A stretch of DNA of 64,000 bases from Erythrobasidium yunnanense. Its lineage: Eukaryota; Basidiomycota; Cystobasidiomycetes; Erythrobasidiales; Erythrobasidiaceae. Where the stretch lies: positions 1,670,863 to 1,734,862 of the forward strand of contig BCJC01000006.1 of the NCBI GenBank assembly GCA_001600175.1, written 5' to 3'. Each line of letters starts with the position of its first letter. Position 1 is the stretch's first letter. The position numbers and the translations under genes were made by a program. This document shows positions 1-12,170 of this stretch, piece by piece. The notes under the pieces were generated by a model. The model did not search any database, was not told the origin of the DNA, and saw only the letters and a program-made list of their open reading frames with translations.

Positions 1-797
1 AGAAGCATGATAGTATACTGATTCTATTGTCATGGACAGCCCAAAACACAACATACGCAGCGGTGTCGGCTGCAATCACAGCCAACCTCGTCGTGTTCGC
101 ATACATCATCACGGCTTTGAGAGAAGATATGGGTAGCAGTAACAGCGACAGTGATAAGAGCACGAGTAAACCTATAGCAGAAAAGAAGAAGCAGTAGCCA
201 AGGCCATGCAGAATTGAAGTCGCTGAACACACTCAGACCCCTCCTTGTATGATGCTAAGGCTGTGAAGCCCGCGTCACTTCTCTTCTCCAACCTCTCTCT
301 TCCTCATACCACTGTGCCTCATGTTTGCACTGTGTTACTGCTTGTATGAGCATCAAACGACTCCTACAGAAGAAGATCGACTCTACCGGGCAGCGAATAT
401 TTCTCACCGGGATATCAAGCTGAAGAGCAACAGACACAGCCATCGACCTCGTCTCTTCTTCCGGTTTGCCTGCTAGCAAATCCCGCTGGACCAAGCAGCT
501 TTCCCGACTGTATTCTACGCTCTTATTTCGACTTCTGGGCGTCACACTGCCGCGATGGCGCACCGGACCTTCAGTGCATAGCTGTCTCGGCTTCTGTTTC
601 CTGGCTTCAGCAACGCCCAGAGCTCGACAAGAGCCTGGAGTTGCGGTCGTCTCCTGCAGGGCCCGTTAGACGCGATGCACCCCTGCTAACTGCGAAAGCC
701 TACGCCCATTTGTGCCAGACAAACAAACAAACAATATCTACCTCTGCATTATTGATTTTCGCTTCTTCGTCATCCCAACTGCCATTTCCTTTATACC
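1..797. other. No gene supported
   Basis: Only short open frames on both strands, none with a recognisable domain or a convincing start. The stretch 720-797 just upstream of the first secreted-protein gene is pyrimidine-rich and is the likely promoter and leader of that gene. Confidence 0.5.
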
Positions 798-2368
798 ATG
801 CACTTCCCACGCTTTTTAGCCCTGCTTTTGCTGCCTTGTGTCTTGCTATTCTCACCAGCAGCTGCTAGCGCTGTACAACCTGCGCATCTTCTACTCAGAG
901 GTGAGCTTATCTCCAGCACCACCAAAATTAGTAGTGCAGACCGGGCACGCAAATTCATACAAGCCAGACAATTCAAGTATGGTTCGAAAACTCACAAGAG
1001 ACGCGAAGTGTCCGAGAGTTGCCCTGCATAAGCTGATCCGCCATCAGCAGCGCCGACGATGTCTCTGACCCGCCTGTGAATTTTCGTCCAGATTGCCGGT
1101 GCCGACATTGGGATGCATCGGCTGTACGACGTGTAAAGGTGAATAAAAGCTTTCACTGATACTTTCTTATCGGCATGCTAATTTCGACTCTGTTTCGTAT
1201 AGACCAAGCCGTTCCATACTGCGCTTCGCCATCCAACGATGAGCAGAAATGTGGAATTTGCACATCAGACTTGAAGCAATGCGAGAAAGGTGCTCTTTGC
1301 ACTAATGGAGTCTGCTCCAACACCTGCATCACACCCGGCACCTTGGACTTCAAGCTGGCGAATGCTGTCCGAAAACTCGATGCTCAGTACCACTAAGCCC
1401 TCCTAGCTCATGCTGACTGATTGGTGTCTCGGATTTACGCAAGTGGTGCTACAAACCTTCAATACATGCAATGCCCGCTCACTCCGGCCGATGGACCGGG
1501 ATGTACCCTCTCGATCGTTACTACCAACCTGGCACCAGACGGGTTGGGAGCCGGGTTCGTCTTCTGTCAATACAGTTGCTTCAACCCGCAACAAACTGCA
1601 GTCGGCACGTTGTAGGTGGTCACTTTCTAACCTGCTGCCCTTGACTAGGCTTGTTTGCATGCCGCTTGCTGACTACTTGCGTCGCGGGTAAGGTTCAAGA
1701 CTCTGCTACCCCCCGGGATCCACCGGTGTGTAACATATTCTGCGTACATAGCCGTTTTGGCAGAGCTAATAAGTAAACCAGGCGAACATCTTTTTCAACA
1801 GAACATTGGCTTGGTTGCACACGGTATTGAGTGCGACGCACGTATTGTTCGTTCCAGCACTACGTATGCCTACTATATCCGCAGCCGGTATTGTTCGTTT
1901 GACCGAGTGCTCACATTTGGAATACATGCAGTGGTTCGGCGTGCGGCACATCAACCTCCTGTCCACGTACGAGAGTTGGATGGTGAGCAACTTGAATTGG
2001 AAAGCGGCGAGGCAAGCCCTACCTGCATTGGGACAAGCGAGCTAGGCAATCGATGGATGCTTACCTTCTGTCTGTACTAGATCAGTAAACGCACGAGTCA
2101 GGGGGGCACCTATACGTATGCTATGTATTGCTTCTATAAGACCCCCGGAAGCCCAAGTGTCCTGCTTTGTCATTGGAACCAGGCAACCGGAAACCCTACC
2201 GTTCCTTCTTATGGCTACGATCAAGACTCGAAGCCCCTCACCGAGCTCACGATAGCTGCCGCATGCGGTTCCCACCTGGGTATCGCTATGAACTCTTACT
2301 GCTTGGATGAAGCTCCAACTTCCACTGGATCCCTCTGCCAACGAAGTCCCAAAGGATGTGCTGCTTAG
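798..2368 (+). CDS. Small secreted cysteine-rich protein (multi-exon, 3' part uncertain)
   Basis: The start at 798 gives a strong signal peptide (MHFPRFLALLLLPCVLLFSP, then AAASA). Exons that join in frame are 798-976, 1092-1138, 1203-1386 and 1444 to about 1609, with GT-AG borders and a CTGAC branch-like site in the 1387-1443 intron. The spliced middle is very cysteine-rich: CIGCTTCK, then CASPSNDEQKCGICTSD, then CEKGALC and CSNTC, which suggests a disulfide-stabilised extracellular domain. A later open stretch (about 2081-2368) ends in a stop and carries further cysteines and a GGTYTYAMYCFYK segment, so it probably belongs to the same gene. I could not fix the exons between 1610 and 2080. 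I do not recognise the family. A secreted effector-like or cell-wall protein is an inference from size, signal peptide and cysteines. Confidence 0.55.
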
Positions 2369-2968
2369 CGCGCCGTCCTAAAGCGGGACGTACATCCAGC
2401 GGTAAACGGGCATCGGAACGCGCGTACGATAGGGCTTATACCCGAATCCCAAATTCACTGTCATTACTTCGCGCAGTATGCCATGCTTTAGTGGGTTTTT
2501 AATCTGCGATTCCTGTGTCCTTTAGACGCGTTGGTTCCCGACAGTAGTAGTTGTAATCCTTGCAATCTATTGCTATCGCACTTTTTCAATGCCCGTCTCG
2601 TTCTGCAATGAGAGCAACGAGAGCCAAGGCTCGGGTTCGGTCCAACTCGTTGTTCTTCATCAGCTTGCAACCCACCTGCGTTCTTTCTTCTCATTACTGC
2701 GAGACAGCTGGTTCTGTCCTTGTCTTTCGTACTTCCCCCATTCGCAGAGTATCGCATCAGCCCGGACTTCTTTCACATCAGTATCATTCAGCATCACATT
2801 GCATCTATACTTCATATAGCATCTACGCCTCCTCGCTTGCAGGGGAAAGCGACGACGACTCTGTGACAGCAACGCGACGGGATAGTTACGAGAGAATACT
2901 CGGAGGCTTTTGTACACCGACTTCAAGGACTGTCACATACAGTGCTGCTCGACAGATTCTGTAAAGCA

Positions 2969-3525
2969 ATGCGAGCCAAGGTCCTTTTCCTCTCTTTGGC
3001 CTTCATCCTCCTTGCGATCCATGCGGCCCAAGCAGCTTCTTCAGATGCTCCCAGGCAGCTTCTTAAGAAAGGCCAACATGAAGTAGCTACTACTACCTGT
3101 ACGTCGCTGGGCGCTTTGGCTTCATTGGCTGGGTGAGATCCTGATTTGTTGCCTACCGACCTTTGTGTCCTTGCGAAACAGCATCTCGCGTATCTAAAGC
3201 TATGATACGACAACATCTGCCGTTCTTCCACTAAATCCCAAGTCAAATGCCTAGATGGCTCTCCGTACCTTGGCCCAAACCATCCTTGTTCCCTACCCAT
3301 TCAATGCAAGTTGGCCCTATGCCTCAGGCTTGAACTATTCACAATACCCGCGCGTCCAACTACAGCCAAAGTTACATCTCGAAGGAACCGCGATAACCTG
3401 GAACATGTCAATATATTCCCTTGTGGCTCGGCGATCAGGGCAATATCATCCTATGTCAAGGGGACCATGTTCTATGGCGACCTGCATCAGTCGTGTTATC
3501 GATGCATCCGGTCTGACGCCTAATA
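2969..3525 (+). CDS. Small secreted protein, second of a head-to-tail pair
   Basis: The start at 2969 gives a clear signal peptide (MRAKVLFLSLAFILLAIHAA, then QA). The first exon ends near 3098 at a GTACGT donor, just after a TTTC peptide. Downstream coding is visible in at least two pieces: one near 3290-3405 with the peptide NASWPYASGLNYSQYPRV (a possible N-glycosylation site), and one near 3409-3517 with PLWLGDQGNIILCQGDHVLW that ends in a stop. The two pieces are in different frames, so either an intron or a small indel lies near 3405. It lies head-to-tail with the secreted-protein gene just upstream, and both have the same size class. Function is unknown; I infer only secretion. Confidence 0.45.
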
Positions 3526-3644
3526 AGCTTACCAGAACTCGATGACGCGTCTATACATCTTCCCAGAACTGAAGGTTCGCCGAGATAGCTGCTGTGCAAT
3601 GTCGCACTGCAGATCTTCTGGGATGTGTGGACCGGTAGATGCGC

Positions 3645-5530
3645 CTACATATCTCCGTAGCTTACGCCTGGGACCCTGCACCACAGATTGCAAGTCATCT
3701 CCTTCTGCATGTCCAAGCATGTGAAAACCTGTCTGTATTCTTCCGGTACTCTCCCCTTCATCCCACCCCATCCTGTGAGGGTAATGACTCTCCGCTTCGC
3801 CAAATTGGGCGCGAGTAGCTTTGTTGTGACTTCCTCCGCCTCGGAAAAGAGCTCGCAGCGGACTTCGTTCGTTGCCAGGAGAGATTCGCTGGTGTCTGCT
3901 ACGGCCATGCTGATTCTTTCGGGTTGCGTTTGGTGAGGAATGGCATGCTTGATGTAATCTGATTCGAGTAGAGGCAGGCGGAGATACTGATGCAGAACGG
4001 TATAGTGCAACACCTCGTACGGTCGGCGTATAAGCACCCCGTGTCCGTATTTCGTCAGGTCGACCGTAATAAAGTCAGGTAGTATAATTGATCTTTTGGC
4101 TGTAGATGAAGCTTCTCAGCTTGAGGAGTTGGACGAGACGGCTAGCGACCTACTTGCAACTGCAACTTCTGCCAGCAATGTGAACTGCCTTCGGATTTCG
4201 GAAGGCGTGCCCGATAGAGCTGGGAGACGCAGGATCTTGGGTGACTTGCTGTAGTAGCCCTCAAGGTCGTTCATGTACTGCATGTACTTCCGAGTAAGCC
4301 GAGATGCTGCATCACACATGTAGGAAAACATCTGCTTACGCCATATTCCCGAGCGAACAGATTCTTGTAGGTGCTTCCAAAGAAAATCATTGTTAAACAG
4401 GCTCCGGCTTGTTGATATAGGGAGGGCACTCACTGATCTCCACCGCAAGTGGAGTGAAAGCCAGCGGAATCGATGTGCGAAAGTGTCTTGTCCCATGTTC
4501 GATCGTGGAAAGGATACACGACATCATGAGGTATGATCTGGACTCGTATGCCCTCAGGCGATGTAAAGTTCCAGCTAGTAGCAACATCTGTCCTGAGCAG
4601 ATTGTTTGTATGTGCTTGATCTCGTGAGTATGCTTGCATATCTAATTCAATGATCTTCTCAAAGTGTTTGATAGTAGCTGGTGTAGGATTGACGTGAAAG
4701 AAACCTGAACGCAGCCCGGAGTCAGCCATAGACACGATATCTCAACCGAATGTCAAGATTCGGCACCTGTGTTAACGAAATGCTCCCTACAAACAGGAGA
4801 AACTTCAATTAGATCGTGGTTCCGTGTAAAAAGATCATCACCTCATGCTTACCGGCCTTCTGTAGCTATCTGTAAATCGGCACTATCGAGCGGAGCCATC
4901 TTGTCTAAAGGATTGCTTCAGAGAAAAAGAGAATTAGCCCTATGTCAGATGCATGAAGACACGACCTACGCCTTGAAGAAAACATCGGAGTCTACAAACA
5001 TGGCGTCTCGGCCAGTAGCCAAGACATCGGGAAGGCCTGTTTCTGTGTCAGTATGCTAATGAGTGGAACGTGTCTCTTGATTAGATACCTCGTATCTTGG
5101 GCCATGTTGTATCTGCTATCATCGTGGGACGATCATACAGATATTCCACGAAACAGTGGTACCTTCTCTCCTTCTCGCAAGTGTTCCTACATCCTTCATC
5201 CGTACAGAGGACAATCAGGACATGCGGGCGTCCTTTATGGAGTGGTAAAGTCGAAAGAAAGTGGTCGAGATGGAGTGTCCCAGCCGTCGCATAGAAGAAG
5301 TCGGCCAATGTTAGCCAGACGAGAGCATTCGTACGTTTAGGTGCGGCAATGTCCAGAAAGTTAGCCAGCGTCTGGTTGCGAACGGAAATCTGCGGTTTTT
5401 GTCGTGCTTTGATGGTCGATCGAGAGAGCAGTGTGACCTGGCCATAGACGGCGTCGATGAGAGCCAGCAGCGCTGCACAAGCACTTGCAAATACAACCAG
5501 CTTGGCTAGTCGGCGCGCATCGGTCCGCAT
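3645..5530 (-). CDS. Type II Golgi glycosyltransferase, PF03407-like family (paralog 1)
   Basis: The start at 5530 gives a short cytosolic tail and a signal anchor (LVVFASACAALLALIDAVYG). The luminal domain follows in several exons. The diagnostic element is the exon near 4985-5040, with GRDAMFVDSDVFFKA: a DxD-type metal and nucleotide-sugar site after a hydrophobic strand. Next come NPLDKMAPLDSADLQIATEG and a GFFHVNPTPATIKHF segment, the usual order in nucleotide-diphospho-sugar transferases of this class. An intron near 4092-4146 restores an AT-KRSIILPDF motif that aligns with the same position in the paralogs at 16.1-18.0 kb and 31.0-32.8 kb. The C-terminal region (RRPYEVLHYTVLHQYL) also matches the third paralog. 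Donor sugar and acceptor cannot be read from sequence. The stop at 3645 is the best-supported end. Confidence 0.7.
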
Positions 5531-5944
5531 CTTCGCGCAGAAGTCTGACCTCTGCGACGTCCAGGATGAGCGTGGCTGGTATCGCGCAGAATATATTCAG
5601 AATTGTTGACTACGTGCACTGCTGCTGCATTATTGATTGAGAGAAGCAGTTGGGTATCTGATGTGCTTCAGACATGCATGATACGAAACGTCAAAACAAA
5701 GGAACAGCTAATCCGGAGTTAGAGTTCCCGTCGTCCCTGCAGGAATCATTGTAGAAACAGACTTAACCTCCATGCTATGTAGCTTGAGTAGCTTCAGCTT
5801 CCTCATTATTCTCACCGCAGAGGCAGCTTCGCAAGCAAGTTGCGTACAGGTGAGCGAAGAGTCGGGCAACAAGCTTTGGCTTCGGTGCTCGCTTTGCCGT
5901 ACAGAGAGGAATACAAGGATGATATGATCGTTGAACAAGTGTGA
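5531..5944. other. Intergenic, between glycosyltransferase and KGD2
   Basis: About 400 bases with no convincing coding signal. It holds the promoter of the glycosyltransferase that reads leftward and the 3' region of KGD2, which is transcribed on the same strand. Confidence 0.4.
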
Positions 5945-8324
5945 CTATGCAAGCAGCATGAAGCGAGGGTCCTCGATATATTGTTTGACGCGGACAAGGA
6001 AGGTGACTGCTTCCCTGCCATCCAGCAATCTGCGAGAACAAGAGCAAGTTCAGCATGCTATTGACTTGGATTATGAAACGTAGTACGACGCACCTATGAT
6101 CGTATGTAAGAGCAACAACCTGAAAAGCAGACTGTCAGTGGGATGCCGACATGAGAGAGGAATGATTGTGCGTACCATGATTGGTCGGATCTCAATCTTG
6201 CCATCAACTACAACGGGCTTCTCCTTGATGGCGTGCATGCCCAGCACAGCGGCTTGCGGCAGATTGATGATGGGTGTTCCGTATAGCGAACCGAAAACGC
6301 CTCCGTTTGAGCTACGTAACCCTGCTTCAGCATAGGCACAACATGCAGTCCACGAGATGACTTACATAGTGAGTGATCCACCCGCCATGTCTTCCAACGT
6401 CAGCTTGCCATCTCTAGCCTTCTTGCCGAGCTCTGCGATAGCCTGCTCGATCTCAATGAAGGACATGCCTTCTGCGTTTCTCACTACCGGCGTAACAAGA
6501 CCCTTTGGTGTGGAGACCGCCACGCTCAGATCCACGTAGTCTCTGTACACGATCTGCTCGCCAGCGCCTGGTCCTTCGATGGATGCGTTCGCCGCAGGGA
6601 TTTCCTGCAGAGCAAGGCAGGATGCTTTTGCGAAGGCTGACATGAATCCTAGCTTGACGCCGTGTGTCTTGAGTACTTGATCCTTATACTGCGATCGCAT
6701 CTGCATCAACGAACTCATGTCGATTTCGTTGAAGGTCGTGAGCGATGCAGCTGCATTCTGTGACTGCTTGAGGCGTTCTGCAATCCTCTTGCGCATAGCA
6801 TTCATCTTGACCTATACGGGCAACATACATTAGCTGAGTGAATGCCCAACAGGCTAGTTTTATGCTCACTCTCGTCTCGCCTCTCGAGCCTGCAGCAGCT
6901 TTCTTCTCTGGTTTCGCAGGTTCCTCCTTCTTCTTTGTCTCTGGCTGCGATTTGGGCTGCTTCGATTCCGTTACTTTCGGCTCGGGTCGAGATGGTTGCG
7001 ACTCTTTGTTAGCTACTTCAGGTGCAGGCGCCGGTTTCCTTCCCTGGCTGCTTTGTCCGGATGCAACGTTCTCTTCAGAGGTCGACTCGGGCTTTGCTTT
7101 GCTGCCAGATGAGCCTCCGCTTGAAGAACCTCCTGGGGCCAGCTTATACAAATCTTGCCCGACTGTCACCGTCTCGTCTTCCTTTGCTAGGATCTCGACG
7201 ATTGTACCAGCCTTAGGAGCGTTGATAGTTACGTCAATCTATATTGGTAAGAAGGAAAGACAGTCCGATTGAGCGCTAGATACCAATGCGCGCCTGATCG
7301 CAAATCCTCGCACCTTGTCTGTTTCGATGCTTGCAATCTCCTCATCCGCCTCGACGTGGTCTCCAACCTTCTTCATCCATGTTTTGAGTGTTCCTTCAGA
7401 GATGGACTCGGCCATTTGCGGTACCTGGATTGTTTCAGGCTCGCCAGCGGGTTCAGATGCAGGCTGCTTGCTCTCTTCTTCCTTTGGCGAAGGTGTGGAT
7501 TCTGATTGCTCCTTCTCGTCCTGCTTCGGCGGAGAAGCGGCATTCTCGTCTTTGCCTGATGAAGCGCTTTCTGTAACGGGATGAGGGATCAAATAGCCGC
7601 TCCTGTCTCTCGAAGTCGGAAGCGAAGAACCCACCACTCGAGCCTCCCTCTGCGTCAGGGTCCAGAGTATACAAGTCCTGTCCTACGGCTACCGTATCGT
7701 CTTCTTTCGCAAGGACTTCGACGAGCTTGCCGGCTTTCGGTGCGTTGATAGACACATCAATCTAAACAAACAGATGCAGACCATCTCATCAGCGCGTCAC
7801 GGCAGCGGGATAACGGTCGCGCCCACCTTGTCCGTCTCTATGCTTGCGATTTCCTCGTCGGCTTCTACCCAGTCGCCAGGCTTCTTTAGCCATGTTTTCA
7901 GTGTGCCCTCGGAGATAGACTCTGCCATCTGTGGGACCTTTATCGTCTCGGGAGCTTAATATGCATAGCGGATCAACAATTCTGGCGGGACTTTTCGAGG
8001 CTAGTTGACGCACCGGCAAGGCGCGTGGAAGTATGGATAGAGTGTGTTGTCGCATTATAGCTGGCCAGAACGGTATAAGCATCTTCGCTCGCTTTTCTAC
8101 AGGATCATCGCTCACCTGGCCCACGTCGAAGGTGCCGTTGCAATTCGAGCAGACTTGCTGAGCAAAGGTGTAGAGCGAGAAAGAACAGAAGCCTGAGATC
8201 TTGCTATCGTTGTAGTCGTTGTAGTCGTTGTCGCGAGTCCTCGTCGAGCCGCCGCACTCCTCAGCGTCGAGCTTCCAGTAGCAGCAGCATTGATGCTTCG
8301 ACTTTGCGCACAGCAGCGTAACAT
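5945..8324 (-). CDS. KGD2: Dihydrolipoyllysine succinyltransferase, E2 of 2-oxoglutarate dehydrogenase, with two lipoyl domains
   Basis: E2 transfers the succinyl group from E1-bound lipoate to CoA in the mitochondrial TCA cycle. The start at 8324 opens a Ser/Arg/Ala-rich mitochondrial presequence that contains eight consecutive Thr. Two lipoyl domains follow, each [16 protein letters not shown] then EIASIETDK, with the lipoylated Lys in ETDK. Each is cut by an intron straight after ETDK (about 7764-7829 and 7239-7313) and resumes with IDV.INAPKAG. A Pro/Lys-rich linker leads to the catalytic domain ([13 protein letters not shown] near 6800, [46 protein letters not shown]). The domain closes with the active-site motif [12 protein letters not shown], split by an intron. 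No E3-binding domain is evident, as expected for E2o. Fungal E2o normally has one lipoyl domain, so the second is notable. The joint between presequence and first lipoyl domain (7960-8115) did not resolve into a simple intron. Confidence 0.93.
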
Positions 8325-8675
8325 TTTTGCGCTTTGGTAGTTCTGGCTGCGTTTGCTGCAGCTACTTCGTATCAGAACCTTTTGCGACTTGGGTATTGAG
8401 AGAAACCGGAGATGTCAGGGCCGAACTGTGCCTTGGGAAGAGGCTTCGCTTTTCACACGAATGCTGCAGTGCTCTATCATACAGGGGAGAGTAGCGGGAT
8501 AGCTGTGACAACAGTTTTTACCAACTGCAATCTACTTTTCGGTCTTGAATGCATACACAGCTCCAGGAGCTTGAGCTGGAGAAGTAATCGTCAGACCGGA
8601 CTTTCTTGACCTGAAAAGTCATAGCCAGGTTTGGCCTGCTATACGACCAAATTACGTAGTGGAGGCTGCATCCAT

Positions 8676-11600
8676 CTACCCATCTTCATCGCTGAGCCTG
8701 CGCGTGATACCATTGATGGTGAGATTGGGCAGGAGCCCTCGTTCGCGGAGGTCTTCAACTCTGCTCGTCTCGCTGCTGTTACTCCTACTGCTACTTGTGC
8801 TACCTGTTTGGGCCCCTGCCTGCGGTACTTTGAGCCTTTCCGGACTGGCCTGTCTGGAGCTATTCGCGGAACGAGTTGAGGGTGTTCGACTAAGCGAGTT
8901 CTCCCTCTCTTCCTGATTCCGCACTACGCTACGCAGTATAGAGTCGATCTGCTCTTTGTCCACCGCTGGCGGGTCTTCCCAGCGCACACCTTTGCTTCGC
9001 ACAGGACTGGAAGCGCCAGAGTCGTGGCGTGTGGATGTCGTAAGTATCGATTGCCTGTCAGACGATATGTCTGGAACAGAATTATCGCCCTTGCTGGCAT
9101 CTTGATTATCCTCGTTGGAGTCGCTGTGCCGAGGGGCTGACACGCTGTTCTTCATATCTTGCGCATCCTCGGACGGTATGACCACTGATCCTGCGCTTGT
9201 CGGCGCAGTGTAGCTAGGCCCGCGATCCTGGCCGGGCGTGCGCTGTATTTGCTGTTCAGGTGATTCCTGCCTGGAAATTGGTGAAAAAGTGGCTTTGCTA
9301 CCCAAGTTGGGACTGGCTTTCATGAGCAGGCTCTTGATACTGGAGGAAGAAGAGACTGTACGCGAACGCAAAAGTGGCCTCTTGAGCAAGCTCGCCGCGT
9401 CAGGCGTGTTCTGCGCCTTGGTAGAGGGCTCATTGTCTGGACGAGAAGCTAGACTAGTCGCGCTGAGGTTGTTGCCAGACATGAGGCGCTTTGTCTTGAC
9501 TGGTGACGTTTTCCCTGCCCCTGAGGTAGACGCAGGGAAAGTCTTGGTGCTTGTGATAGCTTGAGCAGCGGTCGGTATCTGGATGAGAACAGGCTGATCC
9601 GGATGATGTTTGTGATGATGATGGTTGTGATGTTTATAGTGATCGGCGTGAAGGTCTGGCGTGTGGTAGCCCGAGTGCGGAGCCTTATTCGGGTCGTGAT
9701 GTATGTTGGCGTCACGATGTGCTTTTGCACCCGCTCCAGACGATCCGCACTTTTCGCCATGCGCAGTCGCCATAAGCTGTTCTGACTCTTGTCTCTCCGT
9801 AAGACCAGACTTTTGCGAAAGCAAGGCAGAAGAACCCTTATATCCGACTGAATCGGCGAAGATAGCTTCGATCAGATCGATGGTAGCTTGATCTGTCGTT
9901 GAATATAGGGCTGCAGCTGGATCGTATTCGTCGATGTTCCGTCCACTATTGATGTTGCTATCTTGCTGCTGAAATAAACAACATGATGCTCAAAACAAGT
10001 TGCCGGCTCGGGACGGTCGCAAAGAATCGGAGTACTTACTTCTTGTCCAGCAGCCGCATTCTTGTCTTTACCTTTTCGTTTAGTAAGCCGCGCAACTTGC
10101 GCGCTGCCTTCAGAGGAGGAAGCCGGTTGGGCCGAGCTGGTCGTATTTACTTTGCACCTACAGTCAATAAAAGCTAAAGCTAGTGGTTTAGTGACTGACC
10201 TGATCGTGATGAGGCGTTACTATGCGCCATGGAGCTGAGATTACTGCTCGAATTTACATGATGGTGGGTTGACTGATTTGCATTGTTTGCGTTACGCTTC
10301 TGCTTGAGGCTAATCTGACCAGTCCGTAATGGGGGTCTATACATGCAGTTGATTCACCCATCATCAGCTCTCTGCGCATCCTGACGTACTAGGGGCGGAC
10401 CTTACGCTCGGAAAGTCCGCTCGCCGCCTATCCAGTCCATTTTGACAGCAACTCTGAGTAGAGCATTGGTCTTTCCGTTTACTAGCAAGTAGCGTCGCGA
10501 CACCCAGCGTTCTTTGGCTTTAGAAGACAAACCTAAAGACACGAACTCCGATAGATCGAGGTTTATGTCTCCTAGATACATTTCTTGGTGCTCTTCTTTG
10601 ACACTATGTGGCTCAGATTTGCGATGATACGAGGATGCGGAGGAGGAAGTTCCAGGCGAATTTAGCGAGATGGAGGATGAAGATGCCGTATTGCCATTGT
10701 TGTGATTTGCAACGAGTGGTTGAGAAGAGGTCGGCTTAGGAAGAGGTGTGATGCGAACTTTATGGCGGACGGAAAGCTTCACTGAAGACGATTGAAGGGC
10801 ACCTGTTGCCTTGTCCAGAGGGATTTGAACGGCGCAAATGACATGCTGATCAAAGTGGCACGAATGACTGGATACGCTCAAAGGTACCAGTCCCGTATTG
10901 CCTTTCGATTGCGTCCGCTCCGGCAGGTCTGTAGAAGTGGAAGTCCGCAGTCGCTGCCGCTCGTCGTCTCGATCCATAGAGATGGAGAGCGAGCGCTCCA
11001 GACCGACCACAGTGGAGGTGCGACTGAGAGTGTCGTTTGGCGCGTATGTCGTATTACTGCGACTTGGGCTGGCACCACTGTCGCTCGTCCCGGCTTTCCG
11101 GCTAGGCGATCTATACATGGGGGAGTCCCCGTGTTGCGAGTCGTACTGGCTGCTGTCAGGGAATGCCATAGAGCTGAAAGGATAGTCTCCACTGCCTTGA
11201 GTGAAGGTGGGAGAGAGGAAGGGTTTTGGCGATTTGGACATGGAGAGTGGGTTACGTCCTTGTGGAAAGTCGTCCTCGTCGTCTAGTGGGCGACTTTCTG
11301 CCGCTGCACTATGGGTTTGTGCATTATCGCCGCGTCCTGCTGAACTTGTCCGGGGTTTGTTGTGCCGCTTGGGGTGCAAAATGGCATCTTTTAGGTTTGC
11401 GAGTCCTGATGCTGTCCTTCCCGAAGACTTTCGATGGCTATCGCCTGGACTCGAGGTCGAATTACGGAGGACGGCATGCTGACCTGGTGAAGTCGGCGGG
11501 GTGCCCAGCTCCTGCCTCCTATATGACACACTCTCTTCATTCGTGTCCTCATCACTATCTCCTGCTGTTCCTTTGCCCTTCAAGTAAGCCTTTGTCCCAT

Positions 11601-11787
11601 CGAGGGCATCCTTGATGACGGCTGCGTTTGTCGCGCTGTTTAGATGGAGGCTGCCTTTGAATCGCCATTTGACCATACATTCTCCCTCAGCAAGTGGGAC
11701 ATTGTACAAATCCAGGATATGCAGATGCGCGCTGAACTCGGAGAAGTGCTTGTTCACCAGGCCGAGCGACCGCGCCAGAGTCTCCAT
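8676..11787 (-). CDS. NT-C2 (EEIG1/EHBP1-type) domain protein
   Basis: The start at 11787 leads directly into an N-terminal C2-like domain: HLHILDLYNVPLAEGECMVK, KWRFKGSLHL, then after a long Ser/Pro-rich insert KVRITPLPKPTS, YLGDINLDLSEFVSLGLSSK and RRYLLVNGKTNALLRVAVKM. This is the pattern of the EEIG1/EHBP1 N-terminal C2 family, which links membranes to cytoskeletal or trafficking partners. After introns near 10200-10400 and 9980-10040 the protein becomes low-complexity Ser/Thr-rich sequence. That part includes a His cluster (KHHNHHHHKHHPDQP, about 9600-9650) and a DQATIDLIEAIFADSVGYKG segment near 9850-9900. The stop is at 8676. The insert of roughly 280 residues inside the C2 fold is large. 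It is divergent from the bHLH gene, with 383 bp between the two starts. Exact function is unknown; family assignment is good. Confidence 0.75.
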
Positions 11788-12170
11788 TCTGACCCGGAAA
11801 AGGTCTCAGGCAGTATGTGTAGTTCTGTAGGTATCTTGCGACCATTCAGAGTGCGGCTTTCCTTGATATTTGACAGGATTCAGGGAGGCACCGCGATAAC
11901 GTAACGATGAGGCATATCCTAGGAGGGCTCGGGAAGAGTCATGGACTTGTCGCAGTTATCCTGTAACCTGATTGTCGTATTCTAGAGCATCTTGCGATTG
12001 AGTCTTCGATTATCCTGAAGCCAAGTTGGCTCTTGCTTCTGACGATTTCCCGAGATTATTCAAACGAGATGATATGAGATTGCAGTCAGAACATACGACA
12101 ACCGCGAACAACGCACAACGACAACGGCGGTCAAGCCATTAGCCAGCGCGAGCGCGACTTTCCTGCCAAA
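11788..12170. promoter_or_regulatory. Shared divergent intergenic region, NT-C2 gene and bHLH gene
   Basis: The region holds 383 bases between two start codons that point outward. It must contain both promoters unless one transcript starts inside the other gene. I see no TATA box or clear operator. Confidence 0.4.

Noticed and set aside
10815-10835. tRNA B-box-like sequence on the minus strand
   Set aside because: It lies in the NT-C2 coding exon and is explained by codons there.
10792-11286. 164-codon plus-strand open frame inside the NT-C2 gene
   Set aside because: It is antisense to a Ser-rich coding exon and has no recognisable feature.
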